A stretch of DNA of 64,000 nt from Neobacillus niacini NBRC 15566 (GTDB taxonomy: Bacteria; Bacillota; Bacilli; Bacillales; Cytobacillaceae), in NCBI RefSeq assembly GCF_001591505.1, contig NZ_BCVA01000002.1, positions 124,001-188,000 of the forward strand. The letters run 5' to 3'. Below, piece by piece: positions 56,536 through 64,000 of this stretch. The position numbers and the translations under genes were made by a program. The first letter of the stretch is position 1. Each line of letters starts with the position of its first letter. The notes under the pieces were generated by a model. It did not search any database and was not told where the DNA came from. It worked only from the letters and a program-made list of their open reading frames with translations.

Positions 56536-56576
56536 AAAAAACTCAAACAATGATAGTGTGTTGTTTGAGTTTTTTA
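56536..56576 (+). terminator. ylaN terminator
   Basis: Stem AACTCAAACAA / TTGTTTGAGTT with a ten-base loop and T-run. Confidence 0.9.
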
Positions 56577-56707
56577 TTAACTACTGCCATTTTCAGAATA
56601 TTCCCATACGCAATGTTGGAGTAAAGTAACTTTTCCTCAACCCATTCGTTTCATTTTCTATTATAATAGCAATAACGACAATTTTAAAAAAACGAGGAAG
56701 TTATAAG

Positions 56708-57907
56708 ATGTTAAAAAAAATATTGAAATCCTATGATTTTTCATTAATCATAGCCATTATTCTGCTATCTTTATTTGGATTAGTAATGGTATACAGCGCC
56801 AGTATGGCTTCAGCCGTTCAACGATACCACGTTCCTAGTGATTATTTTTATCAAAAACAAAAGCTATATTTATGCGTCTCGGGATTGATTTTTCTATTGA
56901 TTGCTTTATTTCCCTATAAAATTATGAAGAGTACAAGGTTTTTACTCCCAATGGTGGGGTTATCTATATTGGGTCTCTTAGGTCTATTTGTATTCGGACA
57001 AGTTAGAGGAAATGCTCAAAGTTGGTATGACTTTGGCTTTATTAGTATTCAGCCGGCTGAGTTTGTAAAAATATCTCTTATTATTTATCTATCAGCCGTT
57101 TACGCAAAGAAGCAGGCATATATTAATAAATTCAACCATGGTGTACTTCCTCCGTTAGCCTACTTGGTAATCGTACTTGGATTGATTGCCTTTCAACCAG
57201 ACTTTGGGACTGCACTGATTATTGGTTTAATTGCAGGAACAATCATCCTTTCATCAGGAATGAATATTAAAAATATTACTAAATTAATCTTGCTGGGTAT
57301 GATTCTTATATCACCAGTCTTCTTAGTACTGCAGGACGAAATATTTTCTGAAAAACGTTTGGAGCGTTTTGAAGTTTTAAGTAATCCATTCGAAGATGAA
57401 CTTGATTCTGGGTTTCATCTAGCGAACTCCTATATTGCGATTGGCTCAGGCGGCATAAATGGACTAGGACTAGGAAAAAGTGTCCAGAAGTTAGGCTATT
57501 TACCGGAATCACATACTGATTTTATTATGGCAGTTATTGCAGAAGAGTTAGGAGTATGGGGGGTAAGCTTCGTAATCCTTACGTTAGGTTATATAGTGTT
57601 ACGAGGGATATATCTTGGATTGCGATGTAAGGATCCATTTGGAAGTTTATTAGCGATTGGGATATCCAGTATGATTGGAATACAGTCTTTTATCAATCTA
57701 GCTGGGGTTTCGGGAATAATGCCTCTTACAGGTGTCCCATTACCATTTGTCAGCTATGGCGGATCTTCACTTTTACAATTAGCAATAGCGGCTGGTATTT
57801 TAGTTAATGTTTCTATGTTTGTTAAATATGAAAATAAATATAAACAAAAGCACCTAGAAAAGAATAATAACCACCAAGACGGAAATGTATATCAATTTCG
57901 AACCTAG
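56708..57907 (+). CDS. ftsW: FtsW, septal peptidoglycan glycosyltransferase
   Basis: A 399-residue SEDS protein with ten membrane helices. QPAEFVKISLI, QPDFGTALI, PESHTDFIMAVIAEELG and the C-terminal VSYGGSSLLQL are SEDS hallmarks. It polymerises lipid II at the septum with its class B PBP partner. Placed between ylaN and pycA, the position of ftsW in Bacillus. 63 bases before pycA, so possibly co-transcribed. Confidence 0.92.
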   Translation: MLKKILKSYDFSLIIAIILLSLFGLVMVYSASMASAVQRYHVPSDYFYQKQKLYLCVSGLIFLLIALFPYKIMKSTRFLLPMVGLSILGLLGLFVFGQVRGNAQSWYDFGFISIQPAEFVKISLIIYLSAVYAKKQAYINKFNHGVLPPLAYLVIVLGLIAFQPDFGTALIIGLIAGTIILSSGMNIKNITKLILLGMILISPVFLVLQDEIFSEKRLERFEVLSNPFEDELDSGFHLANSYIAIGSGGINGLGLGKSVQKLGYLPESHTDFIMAVIAEELGVWGVSFVILTLGYIVLRGIYLGLRCKDPFGSLLAIGISSMIGIQSFINLAGVSGIMPLTGVPLPFVSYGGSSLLQLAIAAGILVNVSMFVKYENKYKQKHLEKNNNHQDGNVYQFRT

Positions 57908-57970
57908 CGCTGGGAAAATTGTATCCCTGCGCTTTCATATAAAAAAGAGAGAAAGAATGAGGTGCTTTTG

Positions 57971-60900
57971 ATGACAAGACAAATTAACAAAGTGTTAGTC
58001 GCAAACAGAGGAGAAATTGCCATTCGTGTTTTTCGGGCATGTACTGAATTAAATATCCAAACAGTTGCCATTTATTCGAGGGAAGATACGGGTTCGTATC
58101 ATCGCTATAAAGCGGATGAGGCCTATTTAGTTGGTGAAGGGAAAAAACCCATTGATGCTTACTTAGACATTGATGGTATCATTGAAATCGCAAAATTCAG
58201 CGGTGCAAATGCAATACATCCAGGTTATGGTTTCTTATCCGAGAATATTCATTTCGCAAGACGATGTGAAGAAGAAGGCATTATTTTTATTGGACCAACT
58301 TCCACCCACCTTGATATGTTTGGAGATAAGGTTAAAGCAAGAAAGCAAGCAGAATTGGCCGGTATACCCGTAATTCCTGGCACTGATGGCCCAGTCAAAA
58401 ATATTGAAGAGGTACAGGAGTTTACGCACTATTATGGTTTTCCAATCATTATTAAAGCAGCCCTGGGCGGCGGCGGCCGTGGAATGCGAATTGTAAGAAA
58501 TCAAGAAGAAATGCAAGAAGCTTTTGACCGAGCTAAATCAGAAGCCAAAGCAGCTTTTGGAAGCGATGAAGTTTATCTGGAAAAATTAATCGAAAAACCA
58601 AAACATATAGAGGTCCAAATATTTGGGGATATAAATGGGAACATCGTCCACTTGTATGATAGGGATTGTTCTGTACAGCGACGACATCAAAAAGTTGTTG
58701 AGGTGGCCCCAAGTGTATCGATTTCCGATTCTTTACGTGAGAAAATTTGTGCTGCAGCTGTTAAGTTAATGAAGAATGTTGCTTACATAAACGCGGGTAC
58801 GGTTGAATTTCTTGTTTCTGGTCAGGACTTCTATTTTATTGAAGTTAATCCAAGAATTCAGGTTGAGCATACCGTAACAGAGATGGTAACCGGCATTGAT
58901 ATTGTTCATACACAACTATTAGTTGCTGAAGGGCAAGACTTACACAGTCCGATTGTGGGAATACCTCCACAAGAGAAAATTATGCTTAATGGTTTTGCTA
59001 TACAGTCACGTGTTACCACAGAAGACCCGTTAAATAACTTCATGCCGGATACTGGGAAGATAATGGCTTACCGTTCTGGAGGTGGCTTCGGTGTTCGACT
59101 TGATGCAGGAAATGGATTTCAAGGTGCAGTCATAACACCCTATTATGATTCATTGCTTGTGAAGCTTTCTACATGGGCATTAACCTTTGAACAAGCTGCT
59201 TCAAAAATGGTTAGGAATCTTAGGGAGTTTAGAATTCGTGGCATTAAAACAAACATTCCGTTTCTAGAGAATGTAGTTAGACATGAGAAGTTCAGAAGAG
59301 GGGAATATGATACATCATTTATTGATTCAACCCCTGAATTATTTGTATTTCCAGTTAGTAAAGACCGTGGGACCAAAATGCTATCGTATATTGGGAACGT
59401 CACGGTGAATGGTTTCCCTGGAATTGAAAAAAAGAAAAGACCCGTTTTTTCTAACCCAAGAATTCCTAAAGTAAAATATGATCTCCCATACCTGGAGGGA
59501 ACAAAACAAATACTGGATCAAAATGGTGCTGATGGACTTGTTCATTGGATAAAGAATCAAAAAAAGGTACTACTAACGGATACTACCTTCAGAGATGCAC
59601 ACCAGTCGTTATTGGCAACCAGGGTCAGAACTACAGACCTTTTGCATATAGCTGAACCGACAGCCAAACTTTTACCAAACTTGTTTTCCTTTGAAATGTG
59701 GGGAGGAGCTACCTTTGATGTAGCCTATCGCTTTTTAAAAGAAGATCCATGGGAAAGGTTACAGGTGCTTCGCGAAAAAATTCCGAATGTTCTGTTTCAA
59801 ATGTTAATCCGTGGTTCTAATGCAGTTGGATATAAAAATTATCCTGATAATCTTATTCGTGAATTTGTACAAAAGTCTGCAGAGGAAGGTATCGATGTCT
59901 TTAGAGTGTTCGACAGTTTAAACTGGGTACCGGGAATGGAAATTGCGATTGAAGCGGTGCGAGATAGTGGAAAGATCGCAGAAGCGGCGATTTGTTATAC
60001 TGGTGATATTCTGGACGAAACAAGAGTGAAATATAACCTGAACTATTATAAAACACTTGCTAAAGAGCTAGAGAACCAAGGAGCACATATTTTAGGAATA
60101 AAAGATATGGCTGGGCTGCTAAAACCAGAAGCTGCCTATCGACTAATTTCTGAGTTAAAAGAGACTATAGATATTCCGATTCATCTCCATACCCATGATA
60201 CAAGCGGAAATGGCATTTACACATATGCGCGTGCAATTGACGGCGGGGTAGATATCGTGGATACAGCTTTAAGTACGATGGCAGGGCTAACTTCTCAGCC
60301 GAGCGCAAATTCACTTTATTATGCATTAGAGGGTAAGGATAGGAAACCAGATGTAACGATTGAAGCATTGGAACAGCTTTCTTATTATTGGGAGGATGTT
60401 CGTAAATTTTATCATGATTTTGAAAGTGGAATGGTAGCGCCGCATTCAGAGGTGTATCAGCATGAAATGCCGGGTGGACAATACAGTAATCTCCAGCAGC
60501 AAGCTAAAGGTGTTGGGCTTGGCGAGCAGTGGGATGAGGTTAAACAAATGTACACCAAAGTTAATCATATGTTTGGGGATATCGTAAAGGTTACGCCATC
60601 ATCTAAGGTTGTCGGGGATATGGCACTGTTTATGGTACAGAATAATCTATCAGAGGAGGATGTCCTTACTAAAGGAGACTCGATTGATTTCCCGGATTCA
60701 GTGATTGAGTTGTTCCAAGGACATCTAGGTCAACCGCATCAAGGATTTCCAGAAAGACTTCAGAACGTTATATTAAAGGGGAAAAAGCCTTTGGAGGTCC
60801 GTCCAGGTGAGTTACTTCCAGAGATTAATTTTACCGAACTAAAGGATGAGTTAGAGAAGGAGTTAGGAAGAAACATTTCAGATATTGATTTGATTTCCTA

Positions 60901-61411
60901 TGCACTGTATCCAAAGGTTTATAAAGAGTATCTTAATACGGTAGAGCAATATGGGAATTTATCATTTCTAGACACACCTACTTTCCTTTATGGTCTAAGG
61001 CTAGGGGAAGAAATTGAAGTTGAAATTGAAACAGGTAAAACTCTTATTGTTAAACTCGTCTCAATTGGGCAGCCACAGGCCGACGGCACACGTGTGGTTT
61101 ATTTTGAACTAAATGGTCAGCCTCGTGAGGTTAATATTAAAGATGAAAGTATTAAAGCTTCAGTACTAACCAGAGTAAAAGCAGACCCTAAAAATGAAAC
61201 ACATATATCGGCTACCATGCCTGGTACTGTTGTAAAGGTAGTAGTGGAAAAAGGGGAAAGAGTAGAACGTGGAGACCATCTCTTGATTACGGAAGCTATG
61301 AAAATGGAAACAACAGTCCAAGCTCCATATTCAGGAGTAATAAAGGAAATCTATGTGAAAAATGATGACGCTATTCAAACCGGTGATTTACTGCTTGAAC
61401 TGGAGAAATAA
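57971..61411 (+). CDS. pycA: Pyruvate carboxylase
   Basis: A 1146-residue biotin enzyme making oxaloacetate from pyruvate, bicarbonate and ATP. Order: biotin carboxylase (1-455, with ATP-grasp GGGGRGMRIV), carboxyltransferase (about 530-830, TDTTFRDAHQSLLATR), and biotin carrier (C-terminal, EAMKMETT with biotinyl Lys1111). The ATG at 57971 with GAGGTG six bases upstream is the start. DarB, encoded in this window, is a known c-di-AMP-sensitive partner in B. subtilis. Confidence 0.97.
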   Translation: MTRQINKVLVANRGEIAIRVFRACTELNIQTVAIYSREDTGSYHRYKADEAYLVGEGKKPIDAYLDIDGIIEIAKFSGANAIHPGYGFLSENIHFARRCEEEGIIFIGPTSTHLDMFGDKVKARKQAELAGIPVIPGTDGPVKNIEEVQEFTHYYGFPIIIKAALGGGGRGMRIVRNQEEMQEAFDRAKSEAKAAFGSDEVYLEKLIEKPKHIEVQIFGDINGNIVHLYDRDCSVQRRHQKVVEVAPSVSISDSLREKICAAAVKLMKNVAYINAGTVEFLVSGQDFYFIEVNPRIQVEHTVTEMVTGIDIVHTQLLVAEGQDLHSPIVGIPPQEKIMLNGFAIQSRVTTEDPLNNFMPDTGKIMAYRSGGGFGVRLDAGNGFQGAVITPYYDSLLVKLSTWALTFEQAASKMVRNLREFRIRGIKTNIPFLENVVRHEKFRRGEYDTSFIDSTPELFVFPVSKDRGTKMLSYIGNVTVNGFPGIEKKKRPVFSNPRIPKVKYDLPYLEGTKQILDQNGADGLVHWIKNQKKVLLTDTTFRDAHQSLLATRVRTTDLLHIAEPTAKLLPNLFSFEMWGGATFDVAYRFLKEDPWERLQVLREKIPNVLFQMLIRGSNAVGYKNYPDNLIREFVQKSAEEGIDVFRVFDSLNWVPGMEIAIEAVRDSGKIAEAAICYTGDILDETRVKYNLNYYKTLAKELENQGAHILGIKDMAGLLKPEAAYRLISELKETIDIPIHLHTHDTSGNGIYTYARAIDGGVDIVDTALSTMAGLTSQPSANSLYYALEGKDRKPDVTIEALEQLSYYWEDVRKFYHDFESGMVAPHSEVYQHEMPGGQYSNLQQQAKGVGLGEQWDEVKQMYTKVNHMFGDIVKVTPSSKVVGDMALFMVQNNLSEEDVLTKGDSIDFPDSVIELFQGHLGQPHQGFPERLQNVILKGKKPLEVRPGELLPEINFTELKDELEKELGRNISDIDLISYALYPKVYKEYLNTVEQYGNLSFLDTPTFLYGLRLGEEIEVEIETGKTLIVKLVSIGQPQADGTRVVYFELNGQPREVNIKDESIKASVLTRVKADPKNETHISATMPGTVVKVVVEKGERVERGDHLLITEAMKMETTVQAPYSGVIKEIYVKNDDAIQTGDLLLELEK

Positions 61412-61418
61412 TCAATAT

Positions 61419-61456
61419 AAAAAAGTTGCCAAGGTAAAACCTGGCAACTTTTTTTT
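61419..61456. terminator. Bidirectional terminator, pycA / ctaA
   Basis: Stem AAAAGTTGCCA / TGGCAACTTTT with A-run left and eight T right, between convergent stops. Confidence 0.93.
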
Positions 61457-61457
61457 G

Positions 61458-62363
61458 TTATTTATTCTTTCGCGACCTTGAGAGTAAAAAGAGAAAATAA
61501 CTTAATACACCAAATAAACAGGTAATAAATAGAGCGTGCAATAATGCGATGTAAAGATTTAATCGGGTAAAAATAATAACAGCTCCCGATATTACTTGTA
61601 AGGATACTAATGTAAATGCACTAATCCAGCCCCAATAGATGACTTTTTGATGACGATATTTTTTTATTGCTAAGTATGCTGCATATGCTATCCAAATAAA
61701 GATACCTGCCGCCGCAGCGCGGTGCCCCATTTGCACCCATTCATAAAGATTACTAGGCATCGCTGGGCTGTCATTGATACATAGTGGCCAATCACGGCAA
61801 ACCAAACTTGATTCGGTATGACGAACTAATGCGCCTGTATAAATAACAAAGTAGCTATAAATAGAAATAGAGATAATATGAAATCCCATTCTATTATCAA
61901 TCATAAGTTTATCGGCGTCAAACTTTTTATCCACTTCAAAGATTAATAATGTAAGCAAAAATACGGCGGCAAAGGAAATCAGTGAGATTCCAAAGTGAAG
62001 GGCGAGGATAAAATCAGACTGTTCCCAAATGACTGCTGCTGCTCCAATTAATCCTTGTAACACTAGAAAGAAAAACGATAGAAAAGAAAGAAATTTGGTT
62101 TCCCTTATGTGCCCGATTACTTTCCATGACCAGATAGATAAGATCAGTACCAAAAAACCAACAGAGCCAGACACAAGTCGATGAGCAAGTTCTATCACTA
62201 ACTCGGGAGTTATATCAGTTGGAACGAACTCTCCGTTACATAAAGGCCAAGATCTACCGCACCCCATACCGGACTCCGTTTTTGTTACGAGGGCACCCCC
62301 AAGTAGAACCAAAATCATTCCAATAGTAGTTGCCACTGCAAGCCACTTTAAAGAACGTTGCAA
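61458..62363 (-). CDS. ctaA: Heme A synthase CtaA
   Basis: A 301-residue membrane protein with eight helices. Cys35 and Cys42 ([13 protein letters not shown]) form the Bacillus-type cysteine pair, with a second pair in LVCRDWPLC. Heme-ligand histidines are in [23 protein letters not shown] and LLHALF. It oxidises heme O to heme A for aa3 oxidase. TTG start with GAAGGTG upstream. Divergent from ctaB over 576 bases. Confidence 0.94.
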   Translation of the reverse strand: MQRSLKWLAVATTIGMILVLLGGALVTKTESGMGCGRSWPLCNGEFVPTDITPELVIELAHRLVSGSVGFLVLILSIWSWKVIGHIRETKFLSFLSFFFLVLQGLIGAAAVIWEQSDFILALHFGISLISFAAVFLLTLLIFEVDKKFDADKLMIDNRMGFHIISISIYSYFVIYTGALVRHTESSLVCRDWPLCINDSPAMPSNLYEWVQMGHRAAAAGIFIWIAYAAYLAIKKYRHQKVIYWGWISAFTLVSLQVISGAVIIFTRLNLYIALLHALFITCLFGVLSYFLFLLSRSRKNK

Positions 62364-62939
62364 AAAATCACCTTCTTACATAAAAGTTTAATCATTTTTA
62401 TCAATATTTTGTAAATATAATGATTTTAAATATGAAGTGATAAAAGTACCTATCTATCATATCGAAAACGTAGAAAAAAGAACAGAATTAAAACAGAAAT
62501 TTTTGCATAACTTTTAGAAAAAATTATTGTTTAGATTAACACTATTATTATAGTGAAAACTATTGCTAAAAAAAGAAGTGTCTGTTAGTAATAGTAGGTA
62601 GGTTAAAATGAGCTTATATATAACAAACTTGAAATTTACAATTGTTGTCTATAACACAAAGAAAATATTTGGATTTTGCTTAAATTAGAGTGTATTTTAT
62701 TATCTAAAGATTCTAATATATAGTATAATGGGTATTAAATAGAGGCTGACACAATTTAGACAAAAATTATTCAAAAAAAATTCACAAAAATACACTAAAG
62801 TGTGATTTAATATACAGAGAAAGTGTTACTTAAATAACAATATTATAAAATAATAATAGCTTATAAATAACTATTATAATTTGGTAAAGTTATCTATCGG
62901 GTTTATAATAATAATTAGAACATTTTAGGAGGGGGAAAA
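62364..62939. promoter_or_regulatory. ctaA-ctaB divergent regulatory region
   Basis: 576 A/T-rich bases with no gene. A ResD-type box TTTGTGAAT is present exactly on the minus strand at 62788-62780, and TTTGTAAAT (one mismatch) at 62408-62416. A nearby ACACTAAAGTGT palindrome (62792-62803) could also bind protein. Another -10-like TATAAT lies at 62724-62729. The ctaB promoter is listed separately. ctaA/ctaB are known ResD-controlled genes in B. subtilis. Confidence 0.5.
62881..62909 (+). promoter_or_regulatory. ctaB promoter
   Basis: TTGGTA (62881-62886), 17-base spacer, TATAAT (62904-62909). Predicted start near 62916, 24 bases before the ATG, which has AGGAGGGGG upstream. Confidence 0.75.
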
Positions 62940-63875
62940 ATGCCAAATTCAAAGGCATTTGGTGAAGCGACGATAGAAAATGGTTCTACGGGTCTTAATT
63001 CACATATGGAAACCACAATGTGGAAAGATTTTATGGCACTAATAAAAATTGGGATTGTAAATTCGAATCTTATTACTACTTTTACAGGTATCTGGCTCGC
63101 GCTCCACTTTAGTGGTCAAAGTTTTCTAAACAATTTAGATATTGTATTATTTACTGTTATAGGTTCCTCGCTTATTATTGCGGGTTCATGCAGTATAAAT
63201 AATTATATTGATCGTGATATTGATCCGTTAATGGAAAGAACAAAATCAAGACCTACGGTTACTGGGAAAATAGTTCCTTCGAAGGTACTTGGATTAGGTA
63301 TACTCCTAATTGCTATAGGTACAATTTTTCTATTCTTTACTACTGTGACTGCAACAGTGATTGGGCTGCTTGGGGTTTTTAGTTATGTTGTCCTGTACTC
63401 TATGTGGTCAAAACGACAATTGGTTTCAAATACTATTATAGGCAGCATTTCCGGGGCAGTACCGCCATTAATCGGCTGGGCTGCAGTAGACGGAAATCTT
63501 GATATTATCGCATGGTCATTGTTTATTATTATGTTTATTTGGCAGCCTCCCCATTTTTATGCTCTTGCTATGAGAAGGGTAGAGGAATACCGAGCTGCCG
63601 GCATTCCAATGCTTCCAGTAGTGAAAGGATTCAAAACAACAAAGAAACACATCCTAGTATGGGTGGCGGCACTATTACCAACACCTTTATTACTAACTTC
63701 ATTAGGAATCCCATTTCTAATTTTGGCAACTGTATTAAATATCGGTTGGCTTGTATTAGGGATTTATGGATATAAGATCAAAGATGATATTAAGTGGGCA
63801 AAACTAATGTTTGTGTACTCATTGCAATATCTAACGATTATTTTTGTTGCAATGGTCATTGTAACATTGGTTTAG
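62940..63875 (+). CDS. ctaB: Protoheme IX farnesyltransferase CtaB
   Basis: A 311-residue UbiA-family prenyltransferase with eight or nine helices, converting heme B to heme O. The Asp-rich motif [18 protein letters not shown] is complete and the second motif region is [18 protein letters not shown]. About 30 polar N-terminal residues precede the first helix. It acts before CtaA. RBS AGGAGGGGG. Confidence 0.94.
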   Translation: MPNSKAFGEATIENGSTGLNSHMETTMWKDFMALIKIGIVNSNLITTFTGIWLALHFSGQSFLNNLDIVLFTVIGSSLIIAGSCSINNYIDRDIDPLMERTKSRPTVTGKIVPSKVLGLGILLIAIGTIFLFFTTVTATVIGLLGVFSYVVLYSMWSKRQLVSNTIIGSISGAVPPLIGWAAVDGNLDIIAWSLFIIMFIWQPPHFYALAMRRVEEYRAAGIPMLPVVKGFKTTKKHILVWVAALLPTPLLLTSLGIPFLILATVLNIGWLVLGIYGYKIKDDIKWAKLMFVYSLQYLTIIFVAMVIVTLV

Positions 63876-63935
63876 CTGGGATGTTCTTTCTTAATTTAGG
63901 GGAATATAAGTACTCTTCGTTGTTATAAAAAATAT

Positions 63936-63972
63936 GGAGGCAATGAACCTATTTGCCTCTGTGTTTCTTTTT
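63936..63972 (+). terminator. Terminator after ctaB
   Basis: 7-bp stem GAGGCAA / TTGCCTC with a nine-base loop and a tail TGTGTTTCTTTTT. In B. subtilis ctaB is followed by ctaCDEF; a terminator here would set ctaB apart. Confidence 0.7.
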
Positions 63973-64000
63973 AACATTTAAGAAAGAATGAAACTACATA

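Overview
The window is a chromosomal segment of a low-GC, endospore-forming member of the Bacillaceae (Neobacillus / Bacillus sensu lato type). From about 9.3 kb to the right end the gene order follows the Bacillus subtilis ykv-ptsHI-yku-ktrC-rnjA-pdh-speA-ykt-yla-ftsW-pycA-ctaAB region: ykvI, ykvS, ptsHI, ykwC, patA, ykyB, ykuE, ykuI, ykuJ, darB, ccpC, dapH-dapL, ykuU-ykuV, ktrC, rnjA-rpoY, def, ykyA, pdhABCD, SR1, speA, yktAB, ykzI, suhB, ylaF, typA-ylaH, ylaI, ylaJ, ylaK, ylaL, ylaN, ftsW, pycA, ctaA/ctaB. Strong GGAGG-type ribosome binding sites, frequent TTG/GTG starts, GC hairpin plus T-run terminators, a TatAyCy-type substrate (YkuE) and a YhcN/YlaJ sporulation lipoprotein fit that assignment. 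No rRNA, tRNA, phage or transposase gene was recognised.

Layout. 1-11 kb: the 3' end of an electron-transfer fixC-fixX pair, a hemerythrin gene behind an Fnr-type site, an Fsr-like exporter, an APH-type kinase, the quinone-sensing repressor mhqR with its own operator, an M3 oligopeptidase, clpE with two CtsR operators, and ykvI. 11-19 kb: carbon metabolism, with glycerol kinase behind a cre-like site next to ptsH-ptsI, an atypical SDR, ykwC and patA. 19-33 kb: the yku block, with c-di-GMP and c-di-AMP proteins (ykuI, darB, ktrC), CcpC, acetylated-branch lysine/DAP synthesis (dapH, dapL; patA supplies the aminotransferase) and a peroxiredoxin/thioredoxin pair. 33-46 kb: RNA metabolism (rnjA, rpoY), peptide deformylase, the pyruvate dehydrogenase operon, the dual-function sRNA SR1/SR1P with two CcpN sites, and arginine decarboxylase. 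46-64 kb: small conserved genes, suhB, typA, the PIN-PhoH protein YlaK, ylaN, ftsW, pyruvate carboxylase and heme A/heme O synthesis.

How the genes fit together. Much of the window sits around the pyruvate node and its control: HPr/EI, glycerol kinase (HPr-phosphorylatable His230), pyruvate dehydrogenase, pyruvate carboxylase, CcpC (TCA control), CcpN-controlled SR1, and DarB, whose known partners include pyruvate carboxylase. Respiratory functions (ctaA/ctaB with ResD-like sites, fixCX, Fnr-hemerythrin) form a second theme.

Non-coding structure is the least ordinary part. The whole suhB-ylaF intergenic space is a segment of about 440 bp bounded by imperfect inverted repeats of about 40 bp and filled with a tandem array of 52-bp hairpin units. 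A 192-bp GC-rich element with terminal inverted repeats sits before yktA, and a second dispersed-type hairpin repeat lies beside ylaI. No clearly new multi-gene system (defence, secondary metabolism, mobile cargo) was found; the new-looking material is regulatory and repeat structure plus a few tiny genes.
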